Positions 27,993 to 37,071 of a DNA stretch of 64,000 bases are shown here, one piece after another. The translations under genes and the position numbers were made by a program. The DNA lies in assembly GCA_965232615.1 (NCBI GenBank), contig OZ246985.1, forward strand, positions 1,178,001 through 1,242,000, read 5' to 3'. The first letter of the stretch is position 1, and each line of letters opens with the position of its first letter. Below the pieces are notes generated by a model. That model made no database searches, was not told the origin of the DNA, and saw only the letters and a list, made by a program, of their open reading frames with translations. Source of the stretch: UBA2779 sp965232615 (GTDB lineage: Bacteria; Spirochaetota; Spirochaetia; DSM-2461).

Positions 27993-30820
27993 TTGGTTTC
28001 CATTCTATAGATCCCATCCCAGTCCCTGGGAGGTGGATTGTCCTTGTACTGTATGCAGCGGTTGATGAAAACTTTGCTTGGACCATCGTCAGGCAGTTGA
28101 CTCAGAATATTTCTGAATAATGCCTGTGCTTCGTCCCATTGGCAGTCATAGAATAGTTCCAGACCCTGGTGGTAAAGCTCAAAGCATTTTTTTTGAGTGA
28201 CTGTATAGTCTTCCATGTAATCCTTATGGTAGCACAATTCATAGCAGGTAACTGGCTTCTCTTTTCCCATAACACGTATCCTATCGAGGTGTCGAGTAAT
28301 GAAATCTCCGCGAATAGCTTCTTCAGTGGAACTGCTGATTAGAACTTGAGTGTTATATTGTTTATTGGCACCTTCGAGTCGTGCAGCCAGATTCATCTCA
28401 TCTCCAAGAGCCGTATAGTCTTTTCTTGTATTTGTACCGATGAATCCCACATTGTTGATACCTGTATTGATACCTATCCTGGTGAAGATTTGTCCATGAG
28501 GAAGACGTGAAAGAATACCATCATCCAGCAATCCTGATTCAATGAGATCATTATTTATTTTTCTTTCCAATTGAACCATTCTCATGGCGGCACGGCAGGC
28601 TCTTACTGGATGATCAATCTGGGTGATGGGGGCATTCCAAAAAGCTATAATGGCATCCCCTTCATATTTATCGATCGTTCCCAACTCTTCAAGGATTACA
28701 TCACTCATGGGAGTCAGGTATTGTTTGATGAATTCAAACAACTTATCCGATGAGCCTAAATGTTCTGAAATTGTAGAAAACTTCTCAATATCGGAAAACA
28801 TTGTAGTGATAGCTCGGTTATCACCGCTCATATTCAGCATGTCCGGGTTATCCTGTATCTCCTTCACAACATCGGGGGATATTATCTGACCAAAGGCATT
28901 TTGTATGAATGCTTTTTCTTTAGAGGTTGCCAGAAAATTTACTATAAGAGTTTGAAAGTAGACTGTAAGCAGAGTAAGTATGAGGGGCAATAAATAGAAA
29001 TAAATGCCTGTAAGAGCAAAAAAGAGACCTCCTGCACCAACAATAATCAATACATACAATGTACCAAGTATTGTATTCAGACCGGAGTTTTTCTTACTGA
29101 TATTGGTGATGGGGACAGTACCTAGACCTGCAACGAGAATCACAATAAAGCATATCCACAAAGGAATTTCCTTAAGAAACTGACCTTCCAGGAGGGAATT
29201 GTACAACACTCCATAGATACCCATGTTCGTGTATCTTTTTTCAAAGGGATTGGCCCCATAATCTGTTGTACTTGTGCCTGTATATCCTGCAATTATTATT
29301 GCATCTTCCAATCGGTTTCGAAGGTGTCTTCTGTAAGCCTGGACTTCGTCCAGAATGGTGCGGGTTTCAGAGAATAAGTAACCGACTGTATTTCTGAGTT
29401 CAACAAAGGAACTCAAGTCTTCACCGGATGTCTCTGGATTACTGATGATGCTGTCCAGTTCATTATTGGCAATTTCTTCTGCATTCCCATTGTAGAATTG
29501 CATGGCTATTTCTATGAACTCATCGCGATATTGACCTAATTCTGGAGCTCTTGATCCATCGCCTCTGCCCAGCATCTCCTGCTGCATTCTATCTAAATCC
29601 ATAATCATTGAACTGAGAGGCGCAGCGGTATCCCCATAGACATCAGAAGTGATGCCAGTCCCTTCCAGTTCATCTATGAAAATTGAAAGATCTCCGAAGA
29701 GAAGGTCGTGGTAGTAAAGATAAAAAAACGACAGCCGATGGTCTGGATTTGACGAGTCGAAATTCTCTGCCTGCCTGCGGTTCAGTGGAGTGCCATCGTA
29801 TTTTCTCCTGGGCCAGTTGAGCAGCATTTTTCCTCTCTGATCAAGCGGGATGCTCAAATCTCCTGCTTCTATACGTTCGGAGTAGACTGTAATGGGTGGC
29901 TTTCCGGCTCTTACCCACCAGGTTCCGAATCCCAGGTTTGTGTAGTACTTGTCACCCTGCCGGTAGATAAGGTCAATGCGTCTGCGTGTTCCATCCGCAT
30001 CAATATAGCTTCGTGGGAAACCTGCCCATTGGGAGGATTGGATAATGGGCATTATCGCTGGGTGCATCTCCACTGCTGTATCAAATTGATTATCCTGAAA
30101 AGTCAGGTCATCCTTAAAAATCAAATAGTCATTGATGCTGACATTGGTTTCGGTCCACTGTCTGAGTTCCTCAGAAATTGTCTCATTCCTGTCATTGACC
30201 ATGTTTACCGTAGCTGTAACCTTGCCAAGATAGGTAAGTGCCTGAGCAAGGTATTCATCTTTTGAAAATGTAATCTTATCTATGTCTGCAATAATCCTGT
30301 TGGTCGTATCCCAACCAGCCTGTTTCAGCTCTTCAAGGTATTCCAATGCCTGATTTCGAGTAATCTGTCTATTGAGAATGAGATTGACCAGCTGCTCCTG
30401 GTTATCTGTCAAATTGGATACACTGTTTTCAATACTGTTGATCAATCCATAGTCTTTCCAGTCATTATTGATACCATCTTCACTGCTGTCTACAAATTCA
30501 ATATCCAGCATTACCCATTCCGGTGCAAATTCTGAAGCAAGAATCATGCCATCAGCAAAAACTTCGCGGGGAAGAGGATACGAATTCACCTCTGTAATAG
30601 TCTGGTCATCAATTTCCAGAAGGAGAATTTTGTTTTCTTCTGGAATGGGCTTTTTCAGGTGGAGTAGGAAATCGAAGAAACGATTATCGATTGACTTAAA
30701 GAGTCCCTTGCCCTGTCCTTCAATCTGTTTTATATAATTGGACTGGTTTGTAAAAATGATACCAGTAAAAATTAATGCCGCCAGTAGAGCCGTGCCAATA
30801 GAAGCAATTCTACGTTTCAT
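27989..30820 (-). CDS. CHASE2-domain adenylate cyclase (class III)
   Basis: This 943-aa membrane protein has an N-terminal transmembrane helix (about 8-27), a long extracytoplasmic CHASE2 sensor (about 30-570), further transmembrane helices (about 575-665) and a class III cyclase catalytic domain (about 670-875). Metal-binding Asp677 (FSDIEKF) and Asp722 (KYEGDAII) are present, and Lys718 in the IDKYEGD context is typical of ATP-using enzymes. GTNTRKDYTALGDEMNLAAR is the usual transition-state region. It heads an operon with the VIT1 and pab genes. What CHASE2 senses is unknown. Confidence 0.9.
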   Translation of the reverse strand: MKRRIASIGTALLAALIFTGIIFTNQSNYIKQIEGQGKGLFKSIDNRFFDFLLHLKKPIPEENKILLLEIDDQTITEVNSYPLPREVFADGMILASEFAPEWVMLDIEFVDSSEDGINNDWKDYGLINSIENSVSNLTDNQEQLVNLILNRQITRNQALEYLEELKQAGWDTTNRIIADIDKITFSKDEYLAQALTYLGKVTATVNMVNDRNETISEELRQWTETNVSINDYLIFKDDLTFQDNQFDTAVEMHPAIMPIIQSSQWAGFPRSYIDADGTRRRIDLIYRQGDKYYTNLGFGTWWVRAGKPPITVYSERIEAGDLSIPLDQRGKMLLNWPRRKYDGTPLNRRQAENFDSSNPDHRLSFFYLYYHDLLFGDLSIFIDELEGTGITSDVYGDTAAPLSSMIMDLDRMQQEMLGRGDGSRAPELGQYRDEFIEIAMQFYNGNAEEIANNELDSIISNPETSGEDLSSFVELRNTVGYLFSETRTILDEVQAYRRHLRNRLEDAIIIAGYTGTSTTDYGANPFEKRYTNMGIYGVLYNSLLEGQFLKEIPLWICFIVILVAGLGTVPITNISKKNSGLNTILGTLYVLIIVGAGGLFFALTGIYFYLLPLILTLLTVYFQTLIVNFLATSKEKAFIQNAFGQIISPDVVKEIQDNPDMLNMSGDNRAITTMFSDIEKFSTISEHLGSSDKLFEFIKQYLTPMSDVILEELGTIDKYEGDAIIAFWNAPITQIDHPVRACRAAMRMVQLERKINNDLIESGLLDDGILSRLPHGQIFTRIGINTGINNVGFIGTNTRKDYTALGDEMNLAARLEGANKQYNTQVLISSSTEEAIRGDFITRHLDRIRVMGKEKPVTCYELCYHKDYMEDYTVTQKKCFELYHQGLELFYDCQWDEAQALFRNILSQLPDDGPSKVFINRCIQYKDNPPPRDWDGIYRMETK

Positions 30821-30941
30821 GGGATTTTCTCCAATGCTGTATATTCAGTGATTGTAATCTGATCCATAGAAGTTAATCCAGTCCTTGAAGAAATCAAATG
30901 AACTCAAACCAGAATATAAGCCTGAACTTCCATTCTCTAAT

Positions 30942-30974
30942 GGGTATCACTAAAAAACAGCTTTAGAGGTGCCC
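30942..30974. repeat. Minimal paired-terminus relic of the GGGCACCTC element family
   Basis: A 33-bp near-palindrome, GGGTATCACTAAA...TTTAGAGGTGCCC, has arms matching at 10 of 13 positions and equal to the two ends of the element family placed back to back. It is flanked on both sides by TAAT, a possible 4-bp target duplication. It could be an internal-deletion remnant; it could also act as a hairpin in the cyclase leader. Confidence 0.5.
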
Positions 30975-30985
30975 TAATGATAAAT

Positions 30986-31211
30986 GCAGTGTCAGAAAGC
31001 TTGTTATTACCAGATTTCATTAAAATCCACCCAGGTAGAGATTCTTGTCTGATGCAGCAACTACATACTGATTGATCGTTGTTATTCCGTACATCACTCC
31101 TTGATACAATGAGATTTTTTGTCAGTAAGATGTTGTATAAATGCTTGTCTTGTAAGGTATAAATTCGATATTGGTGACGGTTACCTTATCTAACAAGCTT
31201 TCTGACACTGC
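30986..31211. mobile_element. 226-bp element with perfect 21-bp terminal inverted repeats
   Basis: The ends are identical inverted copies beginning GCAGTGTCAGAAAGCTTGTT. The 184-bp interior is AT-rich with no coding potential. Single copies of this terminus recur at 51876-51893 (18 bases) and, partly, at 58234-58246 and 35692-35704. This fits a small non-autonomous transposable element of a second family. It lies immediately upstream of the flagellar promoter. Confidence 0.7.
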
Positions 31212-31233
31212 AAATGATGAACACATTTGAGAA

Positions 31234-31260
31234 TAAAGTCATCTTTTAGAATACCGATTA
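31234..31260 (+). promoter_or_regulatory. Sigma-28 (FliA-type) promoter of the flagellar rod operon
   Basis: TAAAGTCA at 31234-31241, an 11-base spacer and ACCGATTA at 31253-31260 match the flagellar sigma-28 consensus (TAAAGTTT-N11-GCCGATAA) at 12 of 16 positions with exact spacing. The flgF start is 45 bases downstream. Confidence 0.75.
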
Positions 31261-31304
31261 TTAATTAGAGAGGATGACAAACCGGTTATTCTGGAGGGGG
31301 ATGT

Positions 31305-32111
31305 GTGATTAGAGGAATATATACTGGAGCCAGTGGAATGCGGGCTCAGGAACACAGACTTGATGCATTATCAAACAATCTTGCCAATGTTGATCTCAGT
31401 GGATACAAAAGAGATATTTCGGTTCACAAGGCCTTTCCTGAACTGCTTATACGTCGATTCGATGATAATGGAGTGTACAGGTTCCCTTTGGGAAGTGTGG
31501 ATACATCACCAACAGTAGGAAAACTGGGGATGGGAGTTGAATACAATGAATCCTATACTGTATTCGAGCAAGGATCACTGAAAGCTACTGAAAACTTCTT
31601 TGATCTTGCTCTGGATGATGAAGGCTTTTTTACAATAGATACTCCCCGGGGAATGAGATACACCCGAAATGGTTCTTTCTGGCTGGGTAAGGAACAGATC
31701 CTTGAAACTAAAGATGGTTATCCTGTTATGGGTGAGAATGGCATCATTCGCATTACAGAGGATAAGGTTACCATAGACAAGCTTGGCCGGGTGTGGCAGA
31801 CGGCTGAAGGTTCGGTGGAACCTGAACTGATTGATATAATAAAGATCGTGGGATTTGCCCGATCCAGATTCCTTAAAAAGGAAGGAAACAGTTTTTGGAC
31901 TGCTCAAGAACGTTCAGGTCTGGCTGAGGATTTGCATGGTGTAGCCAGACCAGGTGTGCTACAGGGATTCCTTGAAGGATCAAATGTTAATCCGGTATCA
32001 GAAATGGTCAATATGATTGAGGTTAATAGAGCTTATGAGGCCAACCAGAAAGTCATAGGAACTCAAGACAGCATGTTGAATCGTCTGATTAACCAGGCCG
32101 CAAAGTATTAG
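31305..32111 (+). CDS. flgF: Flagellar basal-body rod protein FlgF-like
   Basis: This 268-aa rod/hook-family protein has the N-terminal signature MIRGIYTGASGMRAQEHRLD...SNNLANV and the C-terminal helix SNVNPVSEMVNMIEVNRAYE that pack in the axial core. It is a proximal-rod component of the periplasmic flagellum. GTG 31305 follows a strong GGAGGGGG site. flgG follows after 13 bases. FlgF and FlhO names are both used for this position in spirochaetes. Confidence 0.88.
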   Translation: MIRGIYTGASGMRAQEHRLDALSNNLANVDLSGYKRDISVHKAFPELLIRRFDDNGVYRFPLGSVDTSPTVGKLGMGVEYNESYTVFEQGSLKATENFFDLALDDEGFFTIDTPRGMRYTRNGSFWLGKEQILETKDGYPVMGENGIIRITEDKVTIDKLGRVWQTAEGSVEPELIDIIKIVGFARSRFLKKEGNSFWTAQERSGLAEDLHGVARPGVLQGFLEGSNVNPVSEMVNMIEVNRAYEANQKVIGTQDSMLNRLINQAAKY

Positions 32112-32124
32112 GAGGGGTAGAATA

Positions 32125-32922
32125 ATGATGCGTTCACTTTGGACTGCTGCAACAGGAATGAATGGGCAACAGTATAACATAGATGCAATTTCCAATAACT
32201 TATCGAATGTGAATACCACAGGATATAAGCAGGTGCGGGTGGATTTTGAAGATCTCATCTACCTGAATTCCCGTATAGCCGGTACCCCGGCAACTGAACG
32301 AACAGTTACACCCACCGGGATTCAAGTCGGACATGGTGTTCGTGTTGGTGCCTCACAAAGAATCTTCACACAGGGCAGCCCCAGAGCGACGGATTCTCTC
32401 AGTGATGTGGCGGTTATGGGAGAGGGTTTTTTTCGGATACTGAACATGGATGGAAGCTTCGGCTATACCCGGGATGGGGCGTTTATGATCGACGCCAATG
32501 GTCAATTTGTTACATCCAGTGGATACCGACTTATGCCAGAATTGATCCTTCCTGTAAATTTCATTCCTGAGAGTTTATCAGTGAGTCAGCAGGGTCAGGT
32601 TACGGTTAAGCTACCTGATCAGGACGATGCGATAACCGTGGGACAGATAAATCTATACCGTTTTGTCAATCCGGCGGGACTCCAGGCGATTGGAGAGAAT
32701 CTCTTTGTAGAAACGGCAGCCTCGGGAGAAGCAGTACAGGGTCGGCCTGGTGAAGATGATATGGGGAAGTTACTTCATAAGTTTCTTGAGAGTTCCAATG
32801 TATCAGTGGTGAAGGAAATGGTTGGCATGATTGTTGCCCAACGGGCCTATGAACTCAATTCCAAATCCATCCAGACATCCGACAGTATGCTGGGTATTGC
32901 CAACAATCTCAAACGAGGATGA
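32125..32922 (+). CDS. flgG: Flagellar distal rod protein FlgG
   Basis: FlgG (265 aa) forms the distal rod. It begins MMRSLWTAATGMNGQQYNID and has SNNLSNVNTTGYKQ, and ends with SNVSVVKEMVGMIVAQRAYE. The length is close to E. coli FlgG (260). It overlaps the next gene by 4 bases. Confidence 0.95.
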   Translation: MMRSLWTAATGMNGQQYNIDAISNNLSNVNTTGYKQVRVDFEDLIYLNSRIAGTPATERTVTPTGIQVGHGVRVGASQRIFTQGSPRATDSLSDVAVMGEGFFRILNMDGSFGYTRDGAFMIDANGQFVTSSGYRLMPELILPVNFIPESLSVSQQGQVTVKLPDQDDAITVGQINLYRFVNPAGLQAIGENLFVETAASGEAVQGRPGEDDMGKLLHKFLESSNVSVVKEMVGMIVAQRAYELNSKSIQTSDSMLGIANNLKRG

Positions 32923-33281
32923 AGATGATGACAATTGATTCATTATTAACCGCTCAATCAGGGGCCTACAAAACTGCAACACAAACCACACAGCTCAATA
33001 ATTTCATCAGACGTACAGAATCAAGTGACGAAGCGGAACTGAAAAAAGTATGTGATGATTTTGAAACCTTATTTGTCAAAATGATGCTGGATTCCATGCG
33101 TGAGACACTGGATGATAACAGTTTGATTCCAAAGAATGCCAGCGAAAAAATGTTTGAGGAACAACTATTTGATGAGTACGCCCAGAAAATAGGAAGAACA
33201 GCTGATTTTGGAATTGCGGATATTATGTATAATCAGATGTCCGAGGGTGTTCCAGGCAACAGAATCAATCTGAGTAGCTGA
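32919..33281 (+). CDS. flgJ: Rod-binding protein (FlgJ N-terminal domain only)
   Basis: This 120-aa protein matches the rod-binding domain of FlgJ (DFETLFVKMMLDSMRETL and EKMFEEQLFDEYAQKIG). There is no muramidase domain, as is common in spirochaetes, where a separate hydrolase would open peptidoglycan. The ATG overlaps the flgG stop. Confidence 0.88.
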   Translation: MKMMTIDSLLTAQSGAYKTATQTTQLNNFIRRTESSDEAELKKVCDDFETLFVKMMLDSMRETLDDNSLIPKNASEKMFEEQLFDEYAQKIGRTADFGIADIMYNQMSEGVPGNRINLSS

Positions 33282-33328
33282 TATAACGGCCCCATGTAGA
33301 ATTATTGAACTTCAATACAGTATCAAAA

Positions 33329-33582
33329 GGGCACCTCAAAAAACCTTATTTGTTTTTGGCTTGATCTTTTTCCTCGCTGCTGCGTTGTCAATATGCTCAC
33401 GTAATCAGGTGCGTACCGCAGGAGCAAAGCTCCGAGGAACGCACCGCCAACCGCTTAAGCTACGCTCCGCTTCTGCCGCCTTGCATCAAGAAAAAATTTA
33501 ATCAGGTGTGTACCGCAGGGCGTAGCCCGAGGAACACACCGCCATTGCGCCAAATTCCAAAAATGGATTTTTAGAGGTTGCC
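33329..33582. mobile_element. Non-autonomous inverted-repeat element, copy 2 (two separated modules)
   Basis: This 254-bp copy has left end GGGCACCTCAAAAAACC and right end TTTTTAGAGGTTGCC. It contains one GGTGCGT-type module and one GGTGTGT-type module separated by about 55 bases unlike other copies. It lies 47 bases after flgJ. The rest of the 33282-33776 gap has no gene; a GAGGTCCCC near 33740 may be a further decayed terminus. Confidence 0.85.
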
Positions 33583-33776
33583 TTTTATAATTAGTGACTT
33601 CATGCAATGGAGCAGACTATGGTTGAGAACACTCCTGGAGAAAATCTGATGGATTCAGAATGTAAGGCTGCCAGCCGCCTCTTATGCCTGCTTTGTAAAA
33701 ATAGAAATTCCTCAACTGGGTTTCGAAAGATGACTTTTTGAGGTCCCCTTGAGTTCCTGAGGAACTTCTGCATATC

Positions 33777-34802
33777 ATGTCCAATATGAATATACTGGGA
33801 ATAGAAACCAGCTGTGATGAATGCTCTATCGCTGTTGTCAAAGATGGCAAGAAGATACTTTCAAACATCGTTGCAACACAGATTGAACGTCATGCTCCAT
33901 GGAATGGAGTTGTCCCGGAAATCGCTTCAAGACTTCATTCTGAATGGATTGATGTGGTTTGCTCAAAAGCCCTGAATCAAGCTGGACTGACACTGGAAGA
34001 TGGAATTGATGGCATCGCTGTTACTACTCGTCCAGGACTCATCGGTTCCCTCTTAATTGGACTGTCGTATGCGAAGGGTTTGGCCTGGTCTACATGTAAA
34101 CCATGGGTGGGAATTGACCATATAATGGCCCATCTGTATGCTCCCCATCTGGAGTATGATATAGACTATCCATATCTTGGTTTAATCGTCTCTGGAGGAC
34201 ATACCATTATTTGTGTCGTGAAATCCATGGATGACATTGAAATTCTTGGCACAACGATTGATGATGCATGTGGTGAAGCCTTTGACAAGGTTGCAAGACA
34301 TTTTGATATGGGATATCCCGGCGGAGTATTTCTTGACCGTCTGGCTGAAAACGGAGATGATGGGGCTTATCGGTTCCCAATGCCAAAACTGCAAAAAGGA
34401 GACCACCGTTATGATGTCTCATACTCAGGCCTTAAAACTGCAGCAGTTAACCAGCTCTCACGGTTTCGAGTCAGTGGGATTCAGGATAATAAGGAAGATG
34501 TTGCGGCTTCCTTCAGAAAGACCGCTATTGATATTCTGGTGGAGCGAATAGATTGTGCAGTGGAGGATACTGGTATTAATCGGCTTGTTGCAGGTGGTGG
34601 TGTCTCGGCCAACCGCTACCTCCGCCGCGTTCTCAATGCCAGAACCAGACTTGAAACGTATTTTTCATCACTGGAATTATGCACAGATAATGGTGCCATG
34701 ATTGCTGGATTGGGATATCATCACATAGTTAATGGCAGGCGAAGTGATTTGAGTCTTAATGCAGCTCCCAGAGTTGCTGGTTTCCGACGGCCATATCCAT
34801 GA
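33777..34802 (+). CDS. tsaD: tRNA threonylcarbamoyladenosine synthase component TsaD
   Basis: TsaD (341 aa) transfers threonylcarbamoyl to A37 of ANN-decoding tRNAs. It has ILGIETSCDECSIAVV, the metal-binding pair His115/His119 (DHIMAHLYAP) and SGGHT plus GGGVSANRYLR. The start could also be ATG 33786, three residues later. The GTG-free end is followed by apt after 19 bases. Confidence 0.97.
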   Translation: MSNMNILGIETSCDECSIAVVKDGKKILSNIVATQIERHAPWNGVVPEIASRLHSEWIDVVCSKALNQAGLTLEDGIDGIAVTTRPGLIGSLLIGLSYAKGLAWSTCKPWVGIDHIMAHLYAPHLEYDIDYPYLGLIVSGGHTIICVVKSMDDIEILGTTIDDACGEAFDKVARHFDMGYPGGVFLDRLAENGDDGAYRFPMPKLQKGDHRYDVSYSGLKTAAVNQLSRFRVSGIQDNKEDVAASFRKTAIDILVERIDCAVEDTGINRLVAGGGVSANRYLRRVLNARTRLETYFSSLELCTDNGAMIAGLGYHHIVNGRRSDLSLNAAPRVAGFRRPYP

Positions 34803-34821
34803 ATTAAGAAAGGAATATACC

Positions 34822-35370
34822 ATGAGCCAGGATTTCAATCTCGATGAAGTTATCCGTAAAATACCTGATTATCCCAAAAAGGGCATACTCTTCTTTGATA
34901 TTACAAGTGTTTTGATGAATCCAGAGGCGTATCATTATTGCATTAATAGAATGGTGGAATTATACAAAGGTACTGATATCACAGCGGTTGCTGGCATAGA
35001 GTCGAGGGGATTTCTTTTTGCTTCACCTCTGGCCGACCATTTAGGCATACCTTTAATTCTTGTCAGGAAGGCTGGAAAACTGCCCGGAGATGTTTACCAT
35101 CAGGACTATCTGCTGGAGTATGGTGATGCCGCAGTGGAAATCCATAAGAGTGATGTCCCGGAGGGAGGTCATGTTTTGCTCATAGATGATCTTATTGCCA
35201 CCGGGGGCACATTGAAAGCTTCAAGAACTCTTCTTGAACAGGGTGGTGCAACGGTCACAAATGTGTTCGGAGTTATAGGGTTACCCTTTTTGAATTATCA
35301 GAAGAATTTACCAGGAATAGATGTTGTAACCCTGATTGATTATCATGATGAAGTGATGCCGGTGGAGTAG
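34822..35370 (+). CDS. apt: Adenine phosphoribosyltransferase
   Basis: Apt (182 aa) makes AMP from adenine and PRPP. FDITSVLMNPEAY, AGIESRGFLFASPLA and the PRPP loop VLLIDDLIATGGT are present. AAAGGA precedes ATG 34822, after the tsaD stop; an in-frame extension back into tsaD is not used. Confidence 0.95.
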   Translation: MSQDFNLDEVIRKIPDYPKKGILFFDITSVLMNPEAYHYCINRMVELYKGTDITAVAGIESRGFLFASPLADHLGIPLILVRKAGKLPGDVYHQDYLLEYGDAAVEIHKSDVPEGGHVLLIDDLIATGGTLKASRTLLEQGGATVTNVFGVIGLPFLNYQKNLPGIDVVTLIDYHDEVMPVE

Positions 35371-35424
35371 TCCGCCATCTTGACCAGATTTCATTTTGGG
35401 GTTAGTTTTTCAAACAGATGTTAA

Positions 35425-35496
35425 TTCCCGGTAGTGTAATTGGTAACACTGCAGATTCTGGTTCTGCCTTTGGGGGTTCGAGTCCTCCCCGGGAAG
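35425..35496 (+). tRNA. tRNA-Gln (anticodon CTG)
   Basis: A full cloverleaf folds: acceptor TTCCCGG / CCGGGAA with the weak first pair usual in tRNA-Gln, D arm GTGTAATTGGTAACAC, anticodon stem GCAGA / TCTGC with loop TTCTGGT, and T arm GGGGGTTCGAGTCCTCCC. CCA is not encoded. It reads CAG. Confidence 0.93.
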
Positions 35497-35505
35497 CAAT
35501 AATCC

Positions 35506-35577
35506 GGTCCCTTCGTCTAACGGTCAGGACAGGAGATTCTCATTCTTCAAATAGGGGTTCGATTCCCCTAGGGACTA
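35506..35577 (+). tRNA. tRNA-Glu (anticodon CTC)
   Basis: The cloverleaf has acceptor GGTCCCT / AGGGACT, D arm TCGTCTAACGGTCAGGA, anticodon stem GGAGA / TCTTC around loop TTCTCAT, and T arm AGGGGTTCGATTCCCCT. CCA is not encoded. It reads GAG and lies 9 bases after tRNA-Gln, so the two are probably cotranscribed. Confidence 0.93.
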
Positions 35578-35743
35578 TTGGGCACCTCAGGATTTCGGCC
35601 TGGTGGAACAATCCTCTGGATATTCTGTATTGGATCGCATTTTTATTAAGGTTCGGGAAAACAGCAGGTAATCGATTGCAACAATACCAGGCTTCCTGAC
35701 ACTGTAAAATTATATATCCGGTAGTCGAATAGGCCTAAGAAAC

Positions 35744-35971
35744 TCACTCAACCAGAGTTAAATGATGAGAGTTCTCATTTGGTGCGTCAAGAGAATATAC
35801 TATGCACCTGGCATCTTCCTCATGCTGTTTTATTAGAATGCGCCTTCCACCATATTCTGACTCCACCTTCACCAGAACCCGATCGTTTCCATCATTGCTT
35901 ACTTCAAGAATTAAACCATTTCCGGCTATTTCAACCAGTTTCTTCCTGTCTAAATCAATACGCTTAGCCAT
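35744..35971 (-). CDS. Small conserved-looking protein downstream of proB
   Basis: This 75-aa hydrophilic protein (MAKRIDLDRKKLVEIAGNGL...) has alternating beta-like segments (LVKVESEYGGRRILIKQ) and no recognised domain. AGGAAG at 5-base spacing supports ATG 35971, two bases after the proB stop; a GTG six bases earlier overlaps proB. It looks translated with proA-proB, but its function is unknown. Confidence 0.6.
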   Translation of the reverse strand: MAKRIDLDRKKLVEIAGNGLILEVSNDGNDRVLVKVESEYGGRRILIKQHEEDARCIVYSLDAPNENSHHLTLVE

Positions 35972-35973
35972 AT

Positions 35974-37071
35974 TCACTTCCTGTCTACAATATCGTCTGC
36001 CAATGCAACTTCTTTCCTTCGTTCCTTACCAAACAAATCCTTAACATTTTGTGAGTGCCTTCCCATGATCATTTGAATCTCTGCACTATTCATGGTTGTA
36101 ATCGCCTTGAATTCATCTCCGATCTGTACAACCTCACCGGCATCAAAAACACCATCAACACCAATTATTCCTTTGGGCAATAGACTTTTATTCTCACTGA
36201 GAGCCTTAAGAGCTCCTTCATCAATACTGATTTTGCCCCTGGAACGGGCTCCTGAAATCCATCGCTTCCGTGCAGATTGACGAGAACCTGCCAGGAATAG
36301 AGTTCCAATATCCTCCCCATCAAGAATACGTATAACACTGGACGGTTTTCGGCCATCGGCCAGAACTGTGCGGCATCCTGCCCGAGCAGCAATCTCCACT
36401 GCTTGAAGTTTGGTTACCATACCCCCGGTAGAATAATCACTGCCAGCCTCACCAGCGGATGCTCTTACGTCATCAGTTATGCTCTTCACGATGTGTAATG
36501 GTCTGGCCTGAGGAAAATCCCTGGGATTTTTATCGTAAAGAGCATCAATGTCGGTGAGAAGAATTAATAGTCCAGCATCAAGTTTACTGGCTATGTGGGC
36601 ACTCAGGGAGTCATTGTCTCCAAAAATATTCCCTATCTCGGTGGTCGACACACTGTCATTCTCATTCATTACAGGGATGGCGCCCAGATCCAGAAGGTGT
36701 TCAACCGCATTTTTAAGGTTTAAAAACGACTTTCGATCGTCGAAGGATTCCCGACTCAGAAGGATCTGTGCAGCAACAACACCACATTTGCCAAGGGCAT
36801 TCTGCCAGTGCTGCATCAATACGGGCTGTCCCACAGCCGCACATGCCTGCCTCATTTCCACCTTTCTGGGCCGGGACTCCAGATTAAGAATACGGCTCCC
36901 GAAACCAATAGCCCCGGAACTGACAATGATGGGAAAAATATCACGCTGTTTCAATTCAGTTATATCGGTCGCAAGGGATTCTATTCGCTGCACATCCGGT
37001 ACACCATCCGGGGCCAGTAAATTGGTGCCTATTTTGATAACAATTCTTCTTATGCCGCTGAAATCTCTCAC
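35974..37071 (-). CDS. proB: Glutamate 5-kinase
   Basis: ProB (365 aa) phosphorylates glutamate in the first step of proline synthesis. The kinase domain has RIVIKIGTNLL, VSSGAIGFG, NENDSVST and FGDNDSLSAHIASKL. A C-terminal PUA domain (about 275-350) is present. Its start overlaps the proA stop by 4 bases on the minus strand. Confidence 0.95.
   Translation of the reverse strand: MRDFSGIRRIVIKIGTNLLAPDGVPDVQRIESLATDITELKQRDIFPIIVSSGAIGFGSRILNLESRPRKVEMRQACAAVGQPVLMQHWQNALGKCGVVAAQILLSRESFDDRKSFLNLKNAVEHLLDLGAIPVMNENDSVSTTEIGNIFGDNDSLSAHIASKLDAGLLILLTDIDALYDKNPRDFPQARPLHIVKSITDDVRASAGEAGSDYSTGGMVTKLQAVEIAARAGCRTVLADGRKPSSVIRILDGEDIGTLFLAGSRQSARKRWISGARSRGKISIDEGALKALSENKSLLPKGIIGVDGVFDAGEVVQIGDEFKAITTMNSAEIQMIMGRHSQNVKDLFGKERRKEVALADDIVDRK

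Noticed and set aside
33735..33748. TTTTTGAGGTCCCC before tsaD as a further element terminus
   Set aside because: One mismatch in 14 bases and no partner end; too weak to call, mentioned only with copy 2.
35580..35704. GGGCACCTC after tRNA-Glu and CTTCCTGACACTG further on, resembling ends of both element families
   Set aside because: The matches are short and unpaired with no core sequence between; kept only as possible decayed ends, not annotated as an element.
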